A stretch of 64,000 nucleotides of DNA from NCBI RefSeq assembly GCF_037026715.1, contig NZ_JBANCG010000002.1:248001-312000 (forward strand), in the 5' to 3' direction. Positions 1 to 7,209 of this stretch are shown here, one piece after another (position 1 is the stretch's first letter; each line of letters opens with the position of its first letter). Both the position numbers and the translations under genes were made by a program. Under the pieces are notes generated by a model, which was given only the letters and a program-made list of their open reading frames with translations, ran no database searches and had not been told where the DNA came from. Source of the DNA: Breoghania sp037026715 (GTDB taxonomy: Bacteria > Pseudomonadota > Alphaproteobacteria > Rhizobiales > Stappiaceae).

Positions 1-87
1 TGGCAGGAAAGGGCGCTCGCCCAGATGGAGGCCGAGGATCTTGCGGCCGCCGCCGCCGATCCCGCCCTCGCCATGGCCGCGCAGTAG
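1..87 (+). CDS. nifE: NifE C-terminus (partial)
   Basis: Frame 1 is open from the window edge and stops with TAG at 85-87, giving an Ala-rich tail of 28 residues that ends AMAAQ. It lies 11 bases before nifN, which is the usual place of nifE (FeMo-cofactor scaffold subunit, partner of NifN). The identity rests mainly on position, because the tail has no diagnostic motif. Confidence 0.7.
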   Translation, partial: WQERALAQMEAEDLAAAAADPALAMAAQ

Positions 88-98
88 GGGAGGGGACA

Positions 99-1487
99 AT
101 GGCCGAGGTCAAGCACTCGAAAAAATCCTGCACCGTCAACCCGTTGAAAATGAGCCAGCCGATCGGCGGCGCGCTCGCCTTCATGGGGCTTCGCGGCGCG
201 ATGCCGCTCCTGCACGGCTCGCAGGGCTGCACCTCTTTCGGGCTCGTGCTGTTCGTGCGCCATTTCAAGGAGGCGATCCCGCTCCAGACGACAGCCATGA
301 GCGAGGTCGCGACCGTGCTCGGCGGCATGTCCAATGTCGAGCAGGCGATCCTGACGATCCGCAAGAAGACCAACCCGGAAGTCATCGGCATCTGTTCCAC
401 CGGCGTCACCGAGATCAAGGGCGACGACGTGGAGGGCTACCTGAAGCTCATCCGCGACAAGAACCCGGAACTGAAGGACTTCCCGCTGGTCTACGTCTCC
501 ACCCCCGATTTCGAGCACGCCTTCCAGGATGGCTGGGCGAAGACCGTCACGCGCATGGTCGAGGTGCTGGTGAAGGCACCGGACGAAGGTGCGCGCAAGG
601 ATCCGGCCCGCCTCAACGTCCTGCCCGGCTGCCACATGACGCCCGGCGATCTCGACGAGCTTCGCACCATCCTTGAGGATTTCGGCCTCGCGCCGACGTT
701 CCTGCCCGATATCGCCGGCTCGCTCGACGGGCATATTCCCGAGGATTTCACCCCCACCACAATCGGCGGCGTCGGCATCGACGAGGTGGCCCGGATGGGC
801 GACGCCGCGTGGACGCTCGCCATCGGCGAACAGATGCGCCCGGCGGCGGAAGCGCTCGCGGAAAAGACCGGCACCCCCTACCGGCTGCTGCCGCGCCTCT
901 GCGGTCTGGCGCCCAACGACGATCTGATGCGGTTCCTGACCAGGATCACGGGCCGCGAGGTGCCCGCCAAATACCGCCGCCAGCGCGGCCAACTGGTCGA
1001 TGCCATGCTCGATGGTCACTTCCATATCGGCGGGCGCCGGCTCGCCATCGGCGCGGAGCCGGATCTTCTGAACGATCTCGGCTCCATGCTGCACGAGATG
1101 GGCGCGAAGATGGTCGCCGCCGTCACCACCACCCAGTCCCCCGTGCTCGAAGGCCTGCCGACCGAGGACGTGCTGATCGGCGATCTGGAGGATCTGGAGC
1201 GGCTGGCCAAGGAGCGGGCTTGCGATTTCCTCGTCACCCATTCCCACGGCCGGCAGATGGCGACCCGTCTCGCCATCCCCTTCCACCGCGCCGGTATCCC
1301 GATGTTCGACCGCATCGGCTCCGGCCACCAGCTTTCCATCGGCTATCGCGGCACCCGCGATCTCATCTTCCGGATCGCCAACCTGCTGATCGCCGATCAC
1401 GAGGACAACCACGAGCCGACGCCCGACACCTGGCGCGACGGGATCGGCGGCGGACATGGCCACGGCTCTTCGGCCCGGGCCCACTAA
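99..1487 (+). CDS. nifN: Nitrogenase iron-molybdenum cofactor biosynthesis protein NifN
   Basis: The 462-residue protein belongs to the nitrogenase component-1 family. With NifE it forms the alpha2beta2 scaffold on which the NifB-derived [8Fe-9S-C] precursor matures to FeMo-co in the cytoplasm. Near the N-terminus it has the family signature NPLKMSQPIGG, then GSQGCTSF with the P-cluster-type cysteine. The C-terminal part carries a conserved SHGR and a His-rich tail (GGGHGHGSS), possibly metal binding. A GGGGAGGGG ribosome site precedes ATG 99. The length is normal for NifN. nifE lies directly upstream and nifX downstream, so this is the classical nifENX order. Identification is firm. Confidence 0.97.
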   Translation: MAEVKHSKKSCTVNPLKMSQPIGGALAFMGLRGAMPLLHGSQGCTSFGLVLFVRHFKEAIPLQTTAMSEVATVLGGMSNVEQAILTIRKKTNPEVIGICSTGVTEIKGDDVEGYLKLIRDKNPELKDFPLVYVSTPDFEHAFQDGWAKTVTRMVEVLVKAPDEGARKDPARLNVLPGCHMTPGDLDELRTILEDFGLAPTFLPDIAGSLDGHIPEDFTPTTIGGVGIDEVARMGDAAWTLAIGEQMRPAAEALAEKTGTPYRLLPRLCGLAPNDDLMRFLTRITGREVPAKYRRQRGQLVDAMLDGHFHIGGRRLAIGAEPDLLNDLGSMLHEMGAKMVAAVTTTQSPVLEGLPTEDVLIGDLEDLERLAKERACDFLVTHSHGRQMATRLAIPFHRAGIPMFDRIGSGHQLSIGYRGTRDLIFRIANLLIADHEDNHEPTPDTWRDGIGGGHGHGSSARAH

Positions 1488-1512
1488 TGACAACGCGAGA
1501 GGTGACGGTGAA

Positions 1513-1932
1513 ATGAAAGTCGCATTCGCAACGCAGGACCTGAAGAGGGTCGATGCCCATTTCGGCTGGGCCAAGCACATCGCCATCTACGATCTGGAAC
1601 CGGAAGGCCACCGCTTTCTGGAGGCCGTGGAGTTCGAGGGCGACCTGAAGGAGGACGGCGACGAGGACAAGCTCGCCCCCAAGATCGAGGCGATCCGGGA
1701 TTGCGCGATCCTCTATGTCGCCGCGATCGGCGGCTCCGGTGCCGCCCGGGTGGTGGCCACCGGCATTCATCCCATGAAGGTCACCCAGCCCGAGCCGATC
1801 GAGGAGCTTCTCGACAAGCTCCAGGCCGTGCTCGCCGGCAACCCGCCGCCGTGGCTGCGCAAGGTCATGAACAAGGGCAAGGAACGCAGCTTTGACGAGT
1901 TCGACGACGAGGAGGAAGTGGTCAATGGCTGA
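1513..1932 (+). CDS. nifX: Nitrogen fixation protein NifX
   Basis: This 139-residue protein of the NifX/NifB-C-terminal/VnfX family binds NifB-co and the VK-cluster and passes FeMo-co precursors to NifEN. It starts MKVAFATQDLKRVDAHFGWA, which matches the family beginning (MKVAFAT, then an HFG motif that also occurs in the NifB tail in this window). The open frame extends upstream to 1456, but ATG 1513 begins at the conserved N-terminus and is the natural start. It overlaps the next gene by 8 bases, which suggests translational coupling. Confidence 0.95.
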   Translation: MKVAFATQDLKRVDAHFGWAKHIAIYDLEPEGHRFLEAVEFEGDLKEDGDEDKLAPKIEAIRDCAILYVAAIGGSGAARVVATGIHPMKVTQPEPIEELLDKLQAVLAGNPPPWLRKVMNKGKERSFDEFDDEEEVVNG

Positions 1933-2395
1933 CGCGGCAGTCCTATCCGGGGAGACCCCGGCGGCGGAAGCGCCGTTCATCAAGGAGCTGATCAAGGTCT
2001 GGCGCGCCCAGGACACGCACGGCACCTGGGAGAACAAGGCCGATCTCGATCTGATCCGGCCCTACATCCTGACGAAGGAGGAGCGCCGCGCGCTTCCCAT
2101 CGTCGGCGATCCCGATCCCGACACGGTTTGGCGCATGGAACTGTTCTTCAACGCGGTGGCGCTGCTGATCGAAAAGCACACCCGCGTGATGGTCTCGCCG
2201 ATGTTCAAGATGCATCACGAGGGCTTCGGCCGGATGGTGCTGATCGGCGGCCGGCTGATCGTCGTCAACAAGCAGCTGCGCGACGTTCACCGCTACGGCT
2301 TCGACAGCCTGGAGAAGCTGGCGGCGGAAGGCGACAAGTACGTGAAGGAAGGCGTCGACATGATCGAGCGCTTTCCGGATGTCGCGAAGTACTGA
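1925..2395 (+). CDS. NifX-associated nitrogen fixation protein (DUF269)
   Basis: The product is 156 residues with the motif pattern of the NifX-associated family: FIKELIKVWRAQD near the N-terminus, then a central FNAVALLIEK and MFKMHHEGFGR. The family sits next to nifX in nearly all nifENX operons, but its biochemical role is unsettled; a helper role in FeMo-co maturation is inferred from context. ATG 1925 is used because it lies inside the end of nifX (ATG-GCTGA style coupling) and upstream residues in this frame are only the nifX shadow. Confidence 0.93.
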   Translation: MADAAVLSGETPAAEAPFIKELIKVWRAQDTHGTWENKADLDLIRPYILTKEERRALPIVGDPDPDTVWRMELFFNAVALLIEKHTRVMVSPMFKMHHEGFGRMVLIGGRLIVVNKQLRDVHRYGFDSLEKLAAEGDKYVKEGVDMIERFPDVAKY

Positions 2396-2405
2396 GGGGA
2401 AGACG

Positions 2406-2603
2406 ATGAGCGACGTGGAAAGCCTGAAGGCGGAAGTGAAGAAACTGTCCTCGCGCGCCACCGCGCTGAAGATGGACCTGCACGACCTGGCCGAGGACCT
2501 GCCGATCAACTGGCAGTCGATCATGGAGGTCGCTGAGAAGACCTATTCGACCTACGAGGCGCTTGAGACGAAGCGCGCGGAACTGAAGGAATTGGAGGCG
2601 TGA
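2406..2603 (+). CDS. CCE_0567-type small helical nif protein
   Basis: This 65-residue, highly charged protein (MSDVESLKAEVKKLSSRAT) is predicted to be almost entirely alpha-helical. It has the DLHDLAEDLP-N-W core typical of the small Rop-like family that follows the DUF269 gene in nif operons. The cyanobacterial member CCE_0567 is described as a metal-binding helix hairpin; function in nitrogen fixation is not established. The start at 2406 is preceded by GAGGGGAAG. It lies 10 bases after the previous gene and is co-transcribed. Confidence 0.9.
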   Translation: MSDVESLKAEVKKLSSRATALKMDLHDLAEDLPINWQSIMEVAEKTYSTYEALETKRAELKELEA

Positions 2604-2665
2604 GGCAGCAGGGCAGGGCGAGGCTGCGAGCAGCCAGTCCCTGAATACGAAAACGGGAGCTAGCC

Positions 2666-2971
2666 ATGACGACTGCGCATCTGACCCGGGACGGCCGGGA
2701 CTGGAACCCGGACTATCTCGTCGCCATCAACGGCGAGGTCTGCATCGGCTGCGGCCGCTGCTTCAAGGTCTGTGGCCGTCAGGTCATGACCCTGAAGGGC
2801 CTCAACGAGGACGGTGACATCGTCGAGCTCGATGACGACGAGGACGAGGAAATCGAGAAGAAGGTCATGGTGATGGACGACGCGGGCGCCTGCATCGGCT
2901 GCGGCGCGTGTGCCCGCGTCTGCCCGACCAATTGCCAGACCCACGCCCACGAGGCGCTGGAGGCGGCCTGA
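2666..2971 (+). CDS. fdxB: nif-specific 2[4Fe-4S] ferredoxin III (FdxB)
   Basis: The 101-residue ferredoxin carries two cysteine clusters: CIGCGRCFKVC near residue 26 and CIGCGACARVCPTNC near residue 77. They are separated by an unusually acidic insert (DDDEDEEIEKK) that is characteristic of nif-linked ferredoxin III. It is a soluble electron carrier probably serving FeMo-co assembly or the Fe protein. It follows the DUF269 and CCE_0567 genes and precedes nifQ, the standard order in alphaproteobacteria. The ribosome site GGGAG lies before ATG 2666. Confidence 0.95.
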   Translation: MTTAHLTRDGRDWNPDYLVAINGEVCIGCGRCFKVCGRQVMTLKGLNEDGDIVELDDDEDEEIEKKVMVMDDAGACIGCGACARVCPTNCQTHAHEALEAA

Positions 2972-3003
2972 TCCGGGAGGCTTCTCGCTGAAGGTTCGCA
3001 CCT

Positions 3004-3032
3004 GTCATCCCCGCGCGGGCGGGGATCCGGCA
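3004..3032. repeat. GC-rich palindromic intergenic element
   Basis: Between fdxB and nifQ the text TGTCATCCCCGCG-CGGGCGGGGATCC forms a short GC-rich hairpin. Its TGTCATCCCCGCG end recurs at 62280 and resembles the CCGTCATTGCC elements at 3795 and 16599. It looks like a dispersed intergenic palindrome rather than a gene. Confidence 0.5.
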
Positions 3033-3105
3033 ACCACCGGCCCATGTTCCCCCGGCGCGTGGAGACGGGCAGCGTATCGCGGCTCTACGGAAGGAGGCGA
3101 CTGTC

Positions 3106-3738
3106 ATGATGAACGCGGACGATGCCTACGCCTGGTTGACCGGTGCGTCCCTTGGCGCGTCGGCGGATGCCTTCGATGTCCACGTCGCCGCCTCCATTCT
3201 GGCGATGGCCTTCATGGAAGCCGACCCGGCGCGCGGCATCTCGCTCGCCGACGGGGCGGGCCTCACTGGCGAAGAGATCGTCGCGCTCGCGCAGGCGCTG
3301 TTTCCGGCCGCACTCGATGAAATCACCGAGGCTGTCGCCGGCACGGCACCTGTCATCGAAGCCGAGGAGCGCTCGGTGCGCGACATCATGCTGATGTATT
3401 CCAGCGGCAAAGGTCCGTTGGAGAAGCCCTTCGCCGGCATGGTCGCGCGCCGTTGCCGGGCGCCGCATCATCTGTGGCAGGATCTGGGTCTTCGCAATCG
3501 CGGCGAGCTTTCGCAGCTGATGCAGCGCCATTTCGCACCGCTCAGCAAGCGCAACAGCGGCGACATGAAGTGGAAGAAGTTCCTCTACCGGCTCGTCTGC
3601 GGCTCCGCCGGTTTCACGCTCTGCGCGGCCCCCGTCTGCTCCGATTGCGACGACTTCGAACATTGCTTCGGCGAGGAGACGGGCGAGTCCCGCCTCGCCC
3701 AGATCGCCCGTGCCGCCGAGGTTGCGGCGGCGACGTGA
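3106..3738 (+). CDS. nifQ: Molybdenum processing protein NifQ
   Basis: NifQ is an Fe-S protein that supplies molybdenum in a form used by NifEN/NifH during FeMo-co synthesis. The product is 210 residues and ends with the diagnostic C-X4-C-X2-C-X5-C motif (CAAPVCSDCDDFEHC, about residues 180-194) that binds the cluster. The central region has the family's RCRAPHHLWQDLGL segment. ATG 3106 follows AAGGAGG at a 9-base spacing; ATG 3109 is a close alternative. It is the last gene of the nifENX operon as far as can be seen, followed by a palindromic element. Confidence 0.96.
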   Translation: MMNADDAYAWLTGASLGASADAFDVHVAASILAMAFMEADPARGISLADGAGLTGEEIVALAQALFPAALDEITEAVAGTAPVIEAEERSVRDIMLMYSSGKGPLEKPFAGMVARRCRAPHHLWQDLGLRNRGELSQLMQRHFAPLSKRNSGDMKWKKFLYRLVCGSAGFTLCAAPVCSDCDDFEHCFGEETGESRLAQIARAAEVAAAT

Positions 3739-3794
3739 CACGGGCCGCGCGGGCAGGGGCTTCCGTTTCGGCGTCCCTCGCGCCACGCTCTCCC

Positions 3795-3826
3795 CCGTCA
3801 TTGCCGGTCGGAGTCGGCAATGACGG
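3795..3826. repeat. Palindromic element / possible bidirectional terminator
   Basis: CCGTCATTGCCG and CGGCAATGACGG form a perfect 12-bp stem with an 8-base loop. It lies between the convergent ends of nifQ and the minus-strand gene at 3915. The same sequence with a longer stem occurs at 16599-16642, so it is a dispersed repeat that may act as a terminator. There is no T-run on either side. Confidence 0.65.
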
Positions 3827-3914
3827 AGGAGGGACCTGAGGATAAGCCGCTACGCCAGAGCGCGGGACGCCGCCCCATCCCGGCTCCATCCCGGCCTGCC
3901 TCCCGCGCCCGCTC

Positions 3915-4229
3915 CTACTCGATCCCCTCCATGCACGCCCGGCGATTCATCGCCAGTCGGAAGCGTTCGTTGATGGCCTTCGGGCTGGCGAGGATCTGCC
4001 GTTCCGTTTCCGCGAACGCCGCCTCCACCCGTTCGGCCTCCGCCCGCGTCAGTGCGACGCGGCCGGCCATGTGGGTCGCCTCCGGCATCGCCTTCAGGAT
4101 CGCCGGACGGTTCGGGTGAAGCTTCACCTCGATCAGGTCGAAGGCCTCCAGCTTGCCGTCGAGGCACACGGCGAGCCCGTGCACCTCCACCTTGCGTCCG
4201 TCCTCTGTCGTCTTGATCAGCGTCGCCAT
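3915..4229 (-). CDS. Uncharacterised protein in nif cluster (104 aa)
   Basis: I do not recognise this protein. It is 104 residues, starts MATLIKTTEDGRKVEVHGL, has one beta-rich half (VCLDGKLEAFDLIEVKLHP) and a helical second half rich in Ala, Glu and Arg, and has two cysteines and no membrane segment. The frame runs upstream to 4358, but ATG 4229 follows a GAGCGCGA-like ribosome site and lies after the stop of the preceding gene. It is the second gene of a minus-strand pair whose promoter is a sigma-54 site at 4914, so a role linked to nitrogen fixation is inferred from co-regulation only. Confidence 0.7.
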   Translation of the reverse strand: MATLIKTTEDGRKVEVHGLAVCLDGKLEAFDLIEVKLHPNRPAILKAMPEATHMAGRVALTRAEAERVEAAFAETERQILASPKAINERFRLAMNRRACMEGIE

Positions 4230-4258
4230 CTCGCGCTCTCCCGTGGTGCCAAAGGGGA

Positions 4259-4281
4259 CGGCCGGTCGCTTAGACCGGCCG
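4259..4281. other. Intercistronic hairpin
   Basis: CGGCCGGTC and GACCGGCCG form a 9-bp GC-rich stem around a 5-base loop that contains the stop codon of the 4270-4860 gene. It may reduce read-through or protect the upstream message. No T-run follows, so a full intrinsic terminator is unlikely. Confidence 0.5.
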
Positions 4282-4860
4282 GTTCTCGTTGCGGTTGCGA
4301 ACGGGCTCCATGATCTCAAGCCCCTTCTCGTAGCTGATCTCGGTGTAGCCGTTGGCAAAACCCTTCACCGCGTCCAGCACGAAATCGGTCTTGCCGGCCG
4401 TGTTGAGTTTCTTGATGTCGTTCTTATCGATGCCCATCAGCTCCAGCGTCTCCTTCCACACCGTCGATTCATCGCACGGCAGAACGTAGAAGGTGATGTC
4501 CCCGAAGGTCACCTTGTACTGGGCGCGCAGGTCGATGTTGTTGCAGAAGAACAGGTACGTGCCCTGCGGATCCAGCATGTCCGCCAGTACCTCCACCGCC
4601 GGCTTCAGGTACTCGAACGAGTGCAGGTAGCCGACCAGCACCGGCAGCTTCGCGCTGCTTGCCTCCGCGAAGGTGAGGACCTGCTCGATGGAGAAATCCG
4701 GCGGCCGTTTCTCGTCGGCCACCTGCTCCTGGAACTTGAGCGCGATGTCGCCGCGAAAGCCGAAGCGGCCGTCCTTGGTCGTCGGGCCCTTCAGCACCGC
4801 GTTGAAAAGGCGGCCTTCGCTTTCCAGCCGGGCCAGAGGTGTTTGCTCGATCGTTGTCAT
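4270..4860 (-). CDS. Uncharacterised NifA-regulated protein (196 aa)
   Basis: I do not recognise a family for this 196-residue soluble protein. Visible features are an N-terminal helix, LKFQEQVADEKRPPDFSIE, a central YLFFCNNIDLRAQYKV beta segment, VLPCDESTVWKETLELMG, and a charged C-terminus. It has two cysteines, no CXXC motif and no signal peptide. ATG 4860 is the first start after a sigma-54 -24/-12 promoter (4914-4929, minus strand), about 50 bases upstream, and the NifA site at 5054 is shared with the divergent nifU/nifS operon. It is therefore probably expressed with nitrogenase. Function is unknown. Confidence 0.8.
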   Translation of the reverse strand: MTTIEQTPLARLESEGRLFNAVLKGPTTKDGRFGFRGDIALKFQEQVADEKRPPDFSIEQVLTFAEASSAKLPVLVGYLHSFEYLKPAVEVLADMLDPQGTYLFFCNNIDLRAQYKVTFGDITFYVLPCDESTVWKETLELMGIDKNDIKKLNTAGKTDFVLDAVKGFANGYTEISYEKGLEIMEPVRNRNENRPV

Positions 4861-4913
4861 TGACGGGTCCTAACCAGAAAAAGCCCGCGTCCCGCGCGGC
4901 GCATCACGCCTTA

Positions 4914-4929
4914 TGCAAAGGGTTTGCCG
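4914..4929 (-). promoter_or_regulatory. Sigma-54 (-24/-12) promoter
   Basis: On the minus strand the sequence CGGCAAACCCTTTGCA matches the TGGCAC-N5-TTGCA consensus with exact GG-to-GC spacing and two changes in the -24 box. It lies about 54 bases upstream of the ATG at 4860 and would drive the two unrecognised minus-strand genes. Confidence 0.7.
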
Positions 4930-5053
4930 GTTTGCCGGTGCCATCGTCCGCTGGGTACACGCGGCCGGAAAAAGCGCCGGAAACCTGCCGAAAAGCATCG
5001 CCGTGTCGCCCTCATCCGGCCCGACGGAGCCGCGCCGTGCCGCCTGACGCGCC

Positions 5054-5069
5054 TGTCGCAAACCCGACA
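5054..5069. promoter_or_regulatory. NifA upstream activator sequence
   Basis: TGT-CGCAAACCCG-ACA matches the NifA site TGT-N10-ACA exactly. It is 64 bases before the plus-strand -24 box at 5133 and 124 bases before the minus-strand -24 box at 4929, so one site could serve both divergent promoters. Confidence 0.8.
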
Positions 5070-5132
5070 AGCGTCGCAAAGCCAACAGCCCGCGTGTGCC
5101 GGCAAATGGCGGGATTTCGCCGTTTCCCGCTG

Positions 5133-5148
5133 TGGCACGCGGCTTGCT
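5133..5148 (+). promoter_or_regulatory. Sigma-54 (-24/-12) promoter of iscA-nifUS operon
   Basis: TGGCACGCGGCTTGCT is a perfect TGGCAC-N5-TTGCT match. Transcription would start near 5160, some 50 bases before the iscA-like ATG at 5213. The NifA site at 5054 lies at a usual distance upstream. Confidence 0.92.
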
Positions 5149-5212
5149 GGATCTGGTCCAGGGAAAGACCCACGGAAAGCGATGACCCTTTGACAGCGAT
5201 GGGAAGGCAGCG

Positions 5213-5533
5213 ATGATCAATCTGACTGACAGCGCGCTCGACGCGGTTCGTACCGCAATCGCCGGTGCCAAGGAGCCCGTCGGCGGCTTGCGCATCATGG
5301 TCGAGACCGGCGGTTGCGCCGGCTACAAATACATGATGGGTCTCGTCAACGAGGCCGATCCGCAAGACACCGTCATCGAACGCGACGGGGTGAAGGTCTT
5401 CGTCGACACCACGTCCCACGAGCTTCTCGCCGGCACGACGATCGATTTCGTCGTCGCGCTGGAAGGCTCCGGTTTCACCTTCGACAATCCCAACGCCACG
5501 TCCAGCTGCTCGTGCGGCAAGTCCTTCGGCTGA
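5213..5533 (+). CDS. HesB/IscA-family Fe-S assembly protein (nif-linked)
   Basis: This 106-residue A-type Fe-S carrier has the three conserved cysteines of the family: one in GGCAGYKYMMG near residue 35 and two in SSCSCGKSF near the C-terminus. It is expected to receive Fe-S clusters from NifU and pass them to nitrogenase-related apoproteins. It is the first gene after the sigma-54 promoter at 5133 and is followed by nifU and nifS, so it is the nif-specific IscA (often called iscN or nifIscA). A second family member lies at 18789. Confidence 0.93.
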   Translation: MINLTDSALDAVRTAIAGAKEPVGGLRIMVETGGCAGYKYMMGLVNEADPQDTVIERDGVKVFVDTTSHELLAGTTIDFVVALEGSGFTFDNPNATSSCSCGKSFG

Positions 5534-5561
5534 GCCGAAAACCCTTCAGGAGCCCACGCCC

Positions 5562-5873
5562 ATGCAGAGCCCGTTGGTCCAGATTTCGCAAATGACGTCC
5601 GAGGCGCCGCACGACGCCTCCGACGGGCGCGAGGCGGAACGCCTTGCCGTCATCAACCGCGTCCTCGACGAGGTCCGCCCCAATCTCCAGCGCGATGGCG
5701 GCGACTGCGTCCTCGTCAAGGTGGAGGGAAAGCGCGTTCTCGTGCGGCTTTCCGGGGCCTGTGTCATGTGCAAGCTCGCCTCGATGACGCTGGAGGGCAT
5801 CCAGTCCCGCATGGTGGAGGAGCTGGGCGAGTTCGTCCGCCTCGTCCCCGTCATGGGCGGTGTTCCCGCCTGA
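5562..5873 (+). CDS. nifU: NifU, C-terminal (Nfu-type) domain only
   Basis: The 103-residue protein corresponds only to the C-terminal third of Azotobacter NifU. It carries the Nfu motif RPNLQRDGGDC and the cluster-binding CVMC pair, but lacks the IscU-like N-terminal and the [2Fe-2S] ferredoxin-like middle domains. This short form is normal in rhizobia and some purple bacteria, so it is not a truncation artefact. It acts as a transient [4Fe-4S] scaffold or carrier together with NifS encoded next. ATG 5562 lies 28 bases after the iscA-like gene. Confidence 0.92.
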   Translation: MQSPLVQISQMTSEAPHDASDGREAERLAVINRVLDEVRPNLQRDGGDCVLVKVEGKRVLVRLSGACVMCKLASMTLEGIQSRMVEELGEFVRLVPVMGGVPA

Positions 5874-5879
5874 GGAGGC

Positions 5880-5970
5880 CAACGCGCGGCGCGGCGCAAA
5901 GGCGAACCCGCGCAGCGCATAGGCCAGCCCGCGCGGCGCAAATGCCAGCCCGCGCAGCGCAAATGAAGGA
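5880..5970 (+). repeat. 21-bp tandem repeats before nifS
   Basis: Just upstream of nifS three near-identical 21-base units run in tandem from about 5908 to 5970 (core CCCGCGCAGCGCAAATGCCAG), preceded by a degenerate copy. Because the unit is a multiple of three and in frame with nifS, it would encode a PARAAQM repeat if translated. It is more probably an untranslated leader repeat. Confidence 0.75.
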
Positions 5971-5977
5971 GCATGAG

Positions 5978-7204
5978 ATGATCCCGGTCTATCTCGACAA
6001 CAACGCCACCACCCGCACCGATGAGGCGGTGGTGGAGGCGATGCTGCCCTTCTTCACCGGCCAGTTCGGCAACGCCTCCTCAAGCCATGCCTTCGGCAGC
6101 GAGGTCGCCGGAGCCGTGCGCACGGCACGGCGCCAGCTTCAGGCGCTGCTGGGGGCGGCCCACGACAGCGAGCTTGTGTTCACCTCCGGCGGTACGGAAG
6201 CCGACAACGCCGCGCTGTGGTCCGCGCTCGACGTCCAGCCCGGCCGCAACCGCATCGTCACGAGCGCGGTCGAGCATCCCGCCATCCTCGCCTGCGCCAC
6301 CTGGCTGTCGCAGACCCGCGACGTCGAACTCGTCACCATCGGCGTCGATGGGTCCGGCCGGCTCGATATCGATGCCTACCGCGCCGCGCTCGGGCCGCAG
6401 ACGGCGCTCGCCTCGGTTATGTGGGCGAACAACGAGACCGGCGTCCTCAATCCGGTCGAGGATCTCGCCCGCTACGCCCATGAGGCCGGCGCGCTCTTTC
6501 ATACAGATGCGGTGCAGGCCGTGGGCAAGGTCGCGATCGATCTTTCGGCAAGCGAAATCGATATGTTGTCGCTGTCGGGACACAAGCTGCACGCGCCCAA
6601 GGGCATCGGTGCGCTCTATGTGAAAAAGGGCGTGAAATTCCGCCCGCTCCTTCGCGGCGGCCGGCAGGAGCGCGGGCGCCGTGCCGGCACGGAGAACGTC
6701 CCGGGCATCGTCGGCCTCGGCAAGGCGGCCGAGATCGCGGCCGAACGGCTGGGCGAGGAACAGACCCGCGTGCGCGCTCTTCGCGACCGCTTCGAGCACG
6801 GCATCGTCCGGCGGCTTGGGCAATGCTTCGTGCTGGGCGGCGAGGCGGACCGGCTCCCCAACACCTGCGACATCGCCTTCGATTGCCTCGATGCGGAGGC
6901 CATCCTCATGAAGCTCGAACAGGCTGGCATCGCCGCATCGTCCGGTTCGGCGTGCGCGTCCGGTTCCATGGAGCCTTCGCATGTGCTGCGCGCCATGGAT
7001 GTGCCGGCCAGTGCGCTTCAGGGCGCCATCCGCTTCTCGCTCTCGCGCGACACGACCGCCGGCGAGATCGACCGGGTGCTTGATGCGCTTCCGCCGATCA
7101 TCCTGCGCCTGCGCGCCATGTCGCCGCTCTGGCAGGACCGCCACGGCCAAGGCGCCGGGCCGGCCGAGCCCGCCGAGGCCCTCGTCGCTATGGCCGGGGA
7201 GTGA
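5978..7204 (+). CDS. nifS: Cysteine desulfurase NifS
   Basis: NifS is a PLP enzyme that converts cysteine to alanine and loads sulfur onto NifU for nitrogenase Fe-S clusters. The 408-residue protein begins MIPVYLDNNATTRTDEAVVE, has HTDAVQAVGK with the PLP-contacting Asp/Gln, the PLP-lysine in LSGHKLHAPKG, RAGTENV, and the active-site cysteine loop ASSGSACASG. ATG 5978 follows AAGGAG at 7 bases; the in-frame extension back to 5768 crosses the tandem repeat and the nifU shadow and was rejected. Its stop overlaps a GTG at 7201, tightly coupling it to cysE. Confidence 0.97.
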   Translation: MIPVYLDNNATTRTDEAVVEAMLPFFTGQFGNASSSHAFGSEVAGAVRTARRQLQALLGAAHDSELVFTSGGTEADNAALWSALDVQPGRNRIVTSAVEHPAILACATWLSQTRDVELVTIGVDGSGRLDIDAYRAALGPQTALASVMWANNETGVLNPVEDLARYAHEAGALFHTDAVQAVGKVAIDLSASEIDMLSLSGHKLHAPKGIGALYVKKGVKFRPLLRGGRQERGRRAGTENVPGIVGLGKAAEIAAERLGEEQTRVRALRDRFEHGIVRRLGQCFVLGGEADRLPNTCDIAFDCLDAEAILMKLEQAGIAASSGSACASGSMEPSHVLRAMDVPASALQGAIRFSLSRDTTAGEIDRVLDALPPIILRLRAMSPLWQDRHGQGAGPAEPAEALVAMAGE

Positions 7205-7209
7205 CCGCC

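Noticed and set aside
5768..5977. N-terminal extension of NifS through the tandem repeats
   Set aside because: The extension reads the nifU end in another frame, and ATG 5978 has a good AAGGAG site and begins the conserved protein.
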